Shown here one piece after another: positions 30,101 through 64,000 of a DNA stretch of 64,000 nucleotides. The stretch comes from Rhea pennata (taxonomy: Eukaryota > Chordata > Aves > Rheiformes > Rheidae), in assembly GCF_028389875.1 (NCBI RefSeq), contig NC_084665.1, positions 22,786,001 to 22,850,000 on the forward strand, given 5' to 3'. Both the position numbers and the translations under genes were made by a program. The stretch's first letter is position 1. The number at the start of each line of letters is the position of its first letter. The notes beneath the pieces are model-generated. The model was given only the letters and a program-made list of their open reading frames with translations, made no database searches and was not told the origin of the DNA.

Positions 30101-30732
30101 CAGCACAGTGCTTTATTTAGCCTCTTCGTTATGTAGGTATCTCTTGGTTAAATTAACTTGCATAAAAATTTGTGTTGCTCCCTTTTTAGGTGGTTTTTAG
30201 AAACTCTTTAAAAATCAGCTGTGGTATGTGTACATCATGGTGGTTTTTATTGAACTGAAGACTGTGCTTTCCTTTCCTTCTTGTCAATTGCCAATGTGTG
30301 AAATTCACAGGAAGCATTTTAATTAATCCGTAAGAGTTGCAGCTTGTTTTTTTTTTTCTGAAACATGAGGAATTTAAGTACTGCTGAAAAGAAAACTAAG
30401 TTTTTTGATTTCAGCCAAAAAAATATCATTGTGGTTAATGGAGCAAAGACTGTATTTTACATCTGAAAACAGCTGCCTGTACCCTACCCAAAGCTTGTTT
30501 GTGTTTTTAGTTATATCACTTGTAGTAGTAGCTTATCTGTCTCCAAATCCTGTTTGCTGGAATAAAACTTTGTCTTTTTGCAGGCAAGATAACTGATATC
30601 CATGGAAATTCATTTCATTATTACAAGGAAGTGAAACACATGAATTCAGCTGGGGTTCTTGCCACTTTGAGGAACTATGATTATTACGCAGGTCGTATTC
30701 CTAACACTGTTAAACAATCTCTTGTGCCTTAA
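22602..30732 (+). CDS. BPNT1: BPNT1, 3'(2'),5'-bisphosphate nucleotidase 1, complete
   Basis: A magnesium-dependent, lithium-sensitive phosphatase of the inositol monophosphatase/FBPase superfamily. It hydrolyses cytosolic 3'-phosphoadenosine 5'-phosphate (PAP), the by-product of sulfation, to AMP. Eight coding exons (22602-22718, 25949-26053, 26281-26388, 26886-26934, 27353-27444, 28131-28328, 29179-29284, 30584-30732) join to 924 bp, encoding 307 residues and a stop; the human protein is 308. Metal-site motifs are intact: D50, GEE at 72-74, WVDPLDGT with D116 and D119, and KKWDTCAPE with D246. The N-terminus [16 protein letters not shown] and C-terminal residues LVP match the family. Seven of the eight introns (including the 5' UTR intron) are GT-AG; the last is GC-AG. 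The gene starts head to head with IARS2 and runs in the same direction as EPRS1, as in human. Confidence 0.97.
22739..22783. repeat. TA-rich microsatellite
   Basis: (TA)n with TATATACATA interruptions just inside BPNT1 intron 2, about 20 bp from the donor. Confidence 0.85.
23015..23082 (+). repeat. Two-copy 34-bp tandem duplication
   Basis: The unit starting AAGGAATACACCGTAA and containing TTTGTCTTGAT is repeated next to itself as AAGGAACACACTATAA, with several substitutions. A small local duplication in BPNT1 intron 2. Confidence 0.8.
23545..24460 (+). mobile_element. CR1 LINE fragment (reverse transcriptase 3' region)
   Basis: About 0.9 kb with strong resemblance to avian CR1. It reads CAGTCTAGTTAGAGGCCTGT, CACCAAGTTTGCTGG, CTGGAGAGGTGGGC, CTGGGCTCCCCAGGACAAGA, CTGTTCAGCCTGCAGGAG and GTGACAGGACAAGAGGCAAT in the usual order. 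Frames are broken by stops and indels, so it encodes nothing now. The homology fades near AATATGAGGAAACC, and the usual ATTCTATGA end is missing. It is inserted sense to BPNT1, in intron 2. Confidence 0.93.
24971..25055 (+). repeat. Strong hairpin (29-bp arms, 27-nt loop)
   Basis: The left arm 24971-24999 and right arm 25027-25055 are complementary at 28 of 29 positions, with the inner 24 bp perfect. The loop contains a further 6-bp stem, CAGCCA / TGGCTG, stacked on the right arm. Size and shape resemble a small-RNA precursor or a foldback element. I do not recognise either arm as a known microRNA. Confidence 0.8.
25949..26053 (+). CDS. BPNT1: BPNT1 coding exon 3
   Basis: Residues 40-74, [19 protein letters not shown] through TIIGEE, which supplies D50 and the metal-binding E73/E74. 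Acceptor TTGACAG, donor GTAAGA; phase 0 at both ends. Confidence 0.96.
26281..26388 (+). CDS. BPNT1: BPNT1 coding exon 4
   Basis: Residues 75-110, from [14 protein letters not shown] to YTGIKEEE. This is a variable surface segment that aligns with the human ELIED...QYSAIKEED region. Acceptor T-run plus AG, donor GTGATG. Confidence 0.95.
26886..26934 (+). CDS. BPNT1: BPNT1 coding exon 5
   Basis: A 49-bp exon encoding [16 protein letters not shown], the superfamily signature with metal ligands D116 and D119. The donor GTTGGC is a poor match to consensus, but the frame closes perfectly with the next exon. Confidence 0.95.
27110..27140. repeat. Poly-A tract (31 A)
   Basis: A run in BPNT1 intron 5, about 50 bp after a TTTG/TTTTG-type repeat at 27,053-27,086. 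Open frames crossing it are spurious. Confidence 0.85.
27353..27444 (+). CDS. BPNT1: BPNT1 coding exon 6
   Basis: Residues 127-157, [20 protein letters not shown] then [10 protein letters not shown]. It matches the family closely. Acceptor CTGTACAG, donor GTATTA. Confidence 0.97.
28131..28328 (+). CDS. BPNT1: BPNT1 coding exon 7
   Basis: Residues 158-223. It contains [18 protein letters not shown], the TRSHS substrate-pocket segment and the terminal VGGAGNK. Acceptor CTACATAG, donor GTATGA. Confidence 0.97.
28505..28560 (+). mobile_element. Possible ancient sauropsid interspersed repeat
   Basis: GGCCATCCTGGTCATAGCTA followed by TGGTCCATC and CTAGTACACTGTCTCTG recalls a repeat consensus (GGTCAGACCAATGGTCCATC, AGCCCAGTATCCTGTCT) common in turtles and crocodilians. 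Only this core is recognisable, so the call is weak. Confidence 0.35.
29179..29284 (+). CDS. BPNT1: BPNT1 coding exon 8 (GC donor)
   Basis: Residues 224-258 plus one base, [14 protein letters not shown] then [16 protein letters not shown]. The conserved GGK continues only if the exon ends after GGAG, which makes the donor GCAAGT, the strong GC-AG consensus. Reading on instead gives TAA within two codons. Confidence 0.94.
29285..30583 (+). other. BPNT1 intron 8, GC-AG type
   Basis: It begins GCAAGT and ends TTTTTGCAG. A segment at 29,905-29,935 (TTCTGCTGTTCAGGTTGACA) is similar to one at 28,640-28,665 in intron 7, suggesting an old dispersed duplicate. I see nothing else recognisable. Confidence 0.8.
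30584..30732 (+). CDS. BPNT1: BPNT1 coding exon 9 (stop)
   Basis: Residues 259-307 and stop [11 protein letters not shown], then [17 protein letters not shown] and the LVP terminus. Acceptor TTTTTGCAG. Confidence 0.97.
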
Positions 30733-31745
30733 AGCCAGAGAGGGTCTTCACTTGTCCTGGAAAGCTGATAAAGCAATCTTAGAGGAAAAAGAAGAAAGAA
30801 GATACTGAGCTTGAAACTTCTTTTTATAGAATCTGAGCCTAATTCTTACATTAGACTGTTTAATAATTTCAAAATTACATACATGCTATCTAGGTATACT
30901 GTTGGATCAATTCATTTAGTTGTGTTTAGCAGGTATATTGTAATGATTATATTTTTCTTCAATAGCTGTTTTCCATTTTTTTTAGAAGCGGAATATCATT
31001 CTTCATGTGATATGATTTTTGGATGGTAGCATTATGATTAGCAATGGATTCAGCACAATCATCGAAATATTAAGGGCACAAAATCATGTTAAGTCATTTA
31101 CCTGATTTTTGCTTAATGGTTGTTGTTGCTGTATGTAGTGAATAAGGGTTGTGTTAAATGCAAATGGACTGAGAATTTGTCTTAATGGATTAGCCCTTTA
31201 TTATAAACTTGATAGTTTTAATTCTTAGAAGTGAAATTTGTTCTTTTATAAGCAGGGGTATGTTTGAGGAGGGAATGGAGTTGGTTTGGTTTTGTTTTTT
31301 ATCTGGCTTCCCTTAACACTGTAGCACAAGAATGGCTTTTACATACAATACTGAGGCAATTTCTTTCCTGCAGGACCTCCATCATACACACGTAGCAGTG
31401 TGTAGATTAATCCTTTGCAAGGATTCTGTGGTCCTTTTTTAGAGCTAGAATAACTAAGGTTGATCTTAGCTAGTTCTAGAGAGGTGTGTGTGTTTTGAAA
31501 CAGTTCAGCTTAATTCTTAAAAGCTATTTTTGTCACATAAGGAATTTATATAACCAGTCAAATCAACCTTTTCATCAGATTCTCATGATGGTATAGTTTA
31601 TTCTACTTACTGAATCTTTAAACCTCTTGTCTGCATTTAGTGTCTGCTCTCCTTTTTAGGAAGGTTGTATCTTTTAGCCTGGTTCAAGGTACTTCCACAA
31701 GTTCAGTTGTGTACATGAATAGAGACATTGTCTTTTCAGTCTAAT

Positions 31746-31751
31746 AATAAA
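31746..31751 (+). terminator. Candidate BPNT1 polyadenylation signal
   Basis: AATAAA about 1.0 kb after the BPNT1 stop codon is the first canonical hexamer I see downstream. A T-rich tract follows at 31,843. This implies a 3' UTR of roughly 1 kb. Transcript data would be needed to fix the end. Confidence 0.5.
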
Positions 31752-31839
31752 AATCATACTAGCATAAAGAAACAATAACACAGCTTGAAGTAATCCAGTT
31801 ATTGAGGTAATTTCTTTGAAACAAACAGTAGTGAAAGGA

Positions 31840-31842
<3 letters not shown>

Positions 31843-31868
<26 letters not shown>
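31843..31868. repeat. Poly-T tract (26 T)
   Basis: About 90 bp after the candidate BPNT1 polyadenylation signal and about 80 bp before the SINE tail. It is not part of the SINE, whose 3' end is CR1-like rather than A-tailed. Confidence 0.8.
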
Positions 31869-31873
<5 letters not shown>

Positions 31874-31944
31874 CCTCCCTATTTCTGATTGGGTATCTGA
31901 CAGTAAGGCTGCTGGATTTTCTTAATGTTTTCTTAAGTAGAGTG

Positions 31945-32085
31945 TCATAGAATTGGTAAGGTTGGAAGGGACCTCTGGAGGTCATCTAGTCCAACCCTCA
32001 AATGTGTGGCCCCTACAGGGATTGAACCCACAACCTTGGCGTTACAACCACCACGCTCTAACCAACTGAGCTAAACCTAACCCTG
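31945..32085 (-). mobile_element. tRNA-headed SINE with CR1 tail (TguSINE1-like)
   Basis: On the minus strand the element starts near 32,080 with GGTTTAGCTCAGTTGGTTAG and AGCGTGGTGGTTGTAACGCC. It continues through GGGTTCAATCCC and ends GGGTTGGACTAGATGACC, then TCCCTTCCAACC and ATTCTATGAC. The head is close to tRNA-Ile(AAU): A box TAGCTCAGTTGG, B box GGTTCAATCC, and the AACGCCAAGG arm. The tail is the CR1 3' end, so it would borrow CR1 reverse transcriptase. Zebra finch TguSINE1, as I recall it, has this composition. Anticodon and acceptor stem are decayed, so it is not a tRNA gene. Confidence 0.78.
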
Positions 32086-35000
32086 TGATACTTTCTGCTT
32101 CTAGGCAGAAATGGAGGCACACAAAAGGCTGTTTACCAAATTCCAGAGTCCTATTCAGCTATCCCTAAATACAAGTCTTAAACAGATCCAAACACTTAAA
32201 AACACTGGCCTCAGTAAATCAAAGGGCAATCATTTATTAGACTCTTGTCATCTACCTACCTCTCAAGTAAAGACAAAGGACTGAATTTAACCAGAACAAA
32301 AGAAGGCACTTCAATTGAAGACTATAACCTACCTATCACCAGCTGGCCCTGTGCAACTGCCAGATTACCAACTGAATCTTTCCTATGTTATTTTGAAGGC
32401 AGAGAAGAGGAATCAATTCATATGTTTCCTGCAATGATGAAAAGGAGCATTCATCATGTTTCCCAGTGCTTCTCAAAGAGCACCTGAAAGTAGTTACTGA
32501 TTTTTCTCACTGTGAATATGGAAATTGTGTGGCATTTCTTGTGCCCTACCCTCTGCTGAGTTTCATGTTGCCATGTAAATCTGGCAGACTCTTGAGGCAC
32601 CTTGGTGTTGATCAGGCAGAAGGACCCCTCTGTTCAAGCCAACCTGAGGACATCTGATTTTTTGCTGTTCCAGAGGGGATTCCTTTATTTGGGGAGCATG
32701 TGATACCTCAATTTGAGAGACCATAAGAAGACTTAGTAGAGAGGCCCAGGAAACCTAAGCTTGGGAGTCTGTTGCTCCAAGGAACATATTGGGGGGTATT
32801 TATGAAGAATGATAATGTTTTGATTCAGATAGAGAATAAATAGAAAGAGGAATTAAAAGATCATAATCAGTTTTCCAAAATGAGCAACTTATAAGCCACC
32901 TTTGCTTGTTCCAAGAAGGTACCTTTCTGTTCAAAAAAAAAGTTTAGCACCCTACACTATTTCAGCTTGGAGGGATAGGCAGTGCTTCAGGTTGTGGGAT
33001 TCAGGGAGGCTTCGATATGATCTTTGAATTTGTGGATCTGTGCTCAGTTTTGGGATAGCTGCAATATTTCCATGTGTGGTAAGTGCACTGTCTGAGTTTT
33101 GAAGGGCCCAAGACACCTCAGCCCAGCTGGGCATCTGACATCTCAGCGGGCGTTCCTGTGACGCTCCCAGTCTAAGGGTTGGGGAAAGTCTTCACACAGT
33201 AGTGTCCAGGAAACCTCAGTTAGAGAGAACCCAAGGAACTGGCAACTGAGAGAAGGCCCTAGCACCTGACCACATGAAATGCCTCTGTTTGGCAGAATTT
33301 ATGCTACCTCAATCTTGGAGAGCTTGGGGCATGTGAATTGGAGATCCTAGGCCCTTTTCCCTTGTGTAGGGAGATGAGAAATTGTAAAATTTTCACATCA
33401 AAATATTAAGAAAACAACAAATTCCCAATTCTCCCCCTGAGAACTGGGGAACCTGACAATGCCTCTTTCCTTTCCTGGTGTTTTAAGAGGAGGGGAGAGA
33501 GCAGGGAGTGTAAGACCACACAAAATGAACTTAAAAATTGGAGGCCTGTTTCAGTCATCCTTTCTATAGAATAGAGAAACTGGGGATGCAACCAATCAGT
33601 CCACTTGAGGAATGGAGGAGCTGAAATTGGCAACCTTAGCCAGCGCAGATGATGTCAAGTCTCCTCAAGATGAATTTGAGGACTCTGGAGTATCTTGATT
33701 TGATGGGGACCTATGCAGCTTAATTGAGGTATCCTAGTTTTCTCCAAATTCAGTGATCCGAGTCCCTCAAACTAAGGAGTCTTGCCCCCTACTCCTTTCC
33801 ATCATGACATGTACATACTGAGAAATTTAAACAGACCATGCATAATTTTGCTTTTTCTCCTCTCTATTCTATGTTTAGATAGAACAGTGACATCTGTCAG
33901 ATTCCCAGACGAGGGAGCGGGCTGCTAACTTTCTTAAAGTCTGGATACTTAAGTTCTCCTAGCATGATTTTTTTTCTCCCTTAATCTCTGCTGACAAAAC
34001 TTGAATGACAAAGCAGTCTGCAAGTTGCACTGAATCCAAGTTCTCACTTCCTGCCTGCCTGCAAAAATTATTCCTTCTGAATCTCCATAGATTGGCAGTC
34101 TTGATCCACAAAAAAGTTGTTTTTCATACAGATGACTATTTCAAAATTCAATTTTCAACCAAATGTGCTCAAGACATACTCATTTCTTTCTACTTTCAAG
34201 ATACAACATGTTTAACCACTCTAATTTACTTCTCTAGACAAAGCTTAGAAGTTGTTGGATCTGATCCTTTCTTCACATTAGAGTAACACCACAATGACTT
34301 TGCTGGAGTGCTTCCAGGCTTGTCCTGAGTGAATTTAAGCTGTTCTTAAAGCTAGCATATACACTGGCTATATTTCCTGCAAGCAGGAACATCCTGACAG
34401 TAGAGGATACAAATAAGACAAATCTTGATTAAGTGTACCCAGTTTCTCTACCTGCAGACACAGAGCAGGATCTGGGGAAGCTCCTTCCTTAGTGAGGACA
34501 ACTTACCCTCATAACCCTTTACAGATAAATTAGCAAAATTATCACTTACTTCTTTTTACTTTCATCCAGCCTATGCCAGTCTATGATGCTTTCATTAGAC
34601 TGGATTAAAGCTGTATATATAGGAACAACATGTGTTTTTAATCCTTTCATCCATAGCCTACCTTTATTCTCTTTCCTCAAGTATATGACAAGCAAGAACT
34701 TGCAAGACAGATTCAGCCTGCTCTAATTACAGTCTTCTTCAAATTTTGGTTCCTTGTAAATTTAATCATTCCAAATATTAATTGCATAACTGAAGTATGA
34801 AAAATCTAACAAGTACAATTTAATCTAATTTTCACTGACTCAGTTATACATAACTCCCATCCTCTCCAGAATTCTTGGATATGTATGTTCCAATATTCAG
34901 ATCAAAATCTATATGTGGATTTGCAAAGTGCTTTAATACCACTGATGTAAAGGTAGAATGACTTAAAGACAACTAAAAAATTATTGTCTTTTCATCTAAG

Positions 35001-35775
35001 AAATATTTCCATGAGATGTTTAATAAACATTAAAATCTACAGCCAAATAGAAAACCTACTGTTAATGATGTTCATCTATGCCTGTATATCCTTGGTTTCA
35101 TTTAGAAGCTCCCGTACACCGTGAATTTCTTCAGCATATGCCACTTATTAATTAAGCTGTAATTTCACTTATCGCTGCTCATTTACAATCGTCACACAGG
35201 AATTAAGAGCGCACACGGCATGCACTAGCTTCTATCCTACGTGCGAACAAGTTCAGGTACGGAAGTTCTCTCCACACTGACGGGAACTAAAAATTGTTAA
35301 TACAGAAGAACATCAGGGAGCCTCGAAATGCGGTTTGGTGGCAGGACATGGAAAGGAGCGAGCGCAGCAGGAGCAGTCACGCTCCGGCTAGACCCCACCA
35401 AGCGCTTCAGACTTCCCCTGCCGGCGGGTTAGGCGCCGTGGCAGCGGCTACGAACCAGGCGGGGGGGGCGCTATGACCCCGCGCTGTCCCGGCGGGGCCG
35501 TGAGCGGCGGCCTGGCTCCCGCGGCACCGCCCCCGCGGCCGCGGCGCGGCCCTCCGCAACACGCGCCCGTTCGGCAGCAGCGCGTGTGTACGGACGTGCA
35601 CACATACAGGTATGTGTAAGTCAGGAAGCAGACCGCCGGGTACAGAGGCGCCCGCGCGTGCTGCTCACGCCGCTGCCGCTCGAGGGCGCGGGGCTCCGCC
35701 CGGCCGCTGCTCGCCGCCGCCACCGGCCTCGGCGCCATCGCGGCGGGGAGCCCCGGGGCGCGCGCCGCCGCCCCT

Positions 35776-35787
35776 CCGGAAGTGACG
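35776..35787 (+). promoter_or_regulatory. ETS/CRE composite motif
   Basis: CCGGAAGTGACG joins an ETS core to a CRE half site, 150 bp before the EPRS1 ATG. This composite is common in CpG-island promoters of housekeeping genes. ATF4 regulates many synthetase genes, but this half site alone does not show that. Confidence 0.5.
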
Positions 35788-35937
35788 GGGTTGGTGCGCG
35801 GCCTTCCCCTTCCTCCTCCCCGTGGCGGCGGGGAAGGGGCGGGGCCCCGTGAGCTGGCGGCGCCGCGCCCCGCCCCGCCCCCCCCTCTCTGCTCTCCCTC
35901 GCTGCGGCCCGGCAGCGGCGGCAGTGGCGGTGGCGGG

Positions 35938-63536
<27,599 letters not shown>

Positions 63537-64000
63537 GTAAAGATTTGATCTTTAATCTATACACTGGAAACCTAAACTGTTTACAGCTGTTCAGATTTAG
63601 AGAGGTTTGTAAGCTTCTAGTTTTACTTGAAAGCATGGACAGCAAGCAAAAGCAAGTTACCACAGTTTGTTTAGTGTCAGTTGTAACTCAGGATCCTACT
63701 GAGGAAAATTCCACTCTGCTTCCACAAAACATAAAGCAATGTGCACAGTCTGTTACTGTGGCTCAGCTGTCATTAAGGACTTGGTATGATTCATTATTTG
63801 CTTCAACATATGAACTGCTGTTTCTTGGTCAATAAAACCACGGGGGGGGGAGGGGAAGTTTTATACTTATTTTATTGCACCAGGGTTTTCAAAATGTATA
63901 TTGCAAGAAGTATGTACCCCAGCCAGAGCTGGACACTGTTGTTGTTAATGGTGGAATTTTCCCAGTACATTCCCTTTCCTGCTCCCACCATAAAAGTTTA
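63537..64000 (+). other. EPRS1 intron 22, truncated by window edge
   Basis: Intron sequence with a short G-run at 63,842-63,856 (G8AG4). The first ProRS exon is not reached. Confidence 0.8.

Larger units (their letters stand above)
31752..35400. other. BPNT1-EPRS1 intergenic region
   Basis: About 3.6 kb. It contains the T-run and the SINE. The part from 32,650 to 33,790 has loosely repeated phrases such as CCTCAATTTGAGAGACC, CCTCAATCTTGGAGAGC and CCAGGAAACCT. From 33,800 to 35,300 it is AT-rich without recognisable elements. Open frames here show no family resemblance. Confidence 0.7.

Noticed and set aside
31985..32080. A functional tRNA-Ile gene on the minus strand
   Set aside because: The A and B boxes are good, but the anticodon arm and acceptor stem do not pair properly, and the sequence runs straight into a CR1 3' end. 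It is the head of a SINE.

Overview
The window is nuclear DNA of a vertebrate, almost certainly a bird. It carries three split, AT-rich, intron-containing genes, two compact CpG-island promoters and CR1 retroposon remnants. It also has one tRNA-headed SINE with a CR1-type tail at about 31,945-32,085. Composite tRNA/CR1 SINEs of this kind are known from passerines, so a songbird-like species is my best guess. That is inference. No species label is visible.

Layout. (1) Positions 172-18,075, minus strand: the 5' two thirds of IARS2, the mitochondrial isoleucyl-tRNA synthetase. I resolve fourteen coding exons; the gene runs off the left edge before its KMSKS loop and anticodon-binding domain. Its large intron 12 (1,065-9,213) holds, on the opposite strand, the mir-194 / mir-215 microRNA pair, with mature sequences recognisable by eye. 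(2) About 17,730-18,510: a CpG island shared head to head by IARS2 and BPNT1. (3) Positions 18,420-31,750, plus strand: BPNT1 (3'(2'),5'-bisphosphate nucleotidase), complete, with a noncoding first exon and eight coding exons encoding 307 residues; its last intron is GC-AG. (4) About 31,750-35,400: intergenic DNA with the SINE and degenerate repeats. (5) About 35,430-36,310: CpG island and start of EPRS1, the bifunctional glutamyl-prolyl-tRNA synthetase, plus strand. Twenty-two coding exons (1,176 complete codons) cover the GST-like domain, the whole GluRS half and the WHEP linker; the ProRS half lies beyond the right edge.

The gene order IARS2-BPNT1-EPRS1 with these orientations matches the conserved vertebrate arrangement (human 1q41). 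Two genes charge tRNAs, one in mitochondria and one in the cytosol, while BPNT1 clears 3'-phosphoadenosine phosphate.

The most notable observation is that the EPRS1 linker encodes five tandem WHEP domains, against three in human EPRS1. The extra ones come from tandem copies of an in-frame, phase-0 exon that straddles two half-domains. Other points of interest are a 29-bp-arm hairpin in BPNT1 intron 2, a circularly permuted inverted repeat in BPNT1 intron 1, the GC-AG intron, and a 16-bp palindrome in the bidirectional promoter. All exon borders were set by hand from splice consensus, reading frame and recalled family sequences. No alignment was run.
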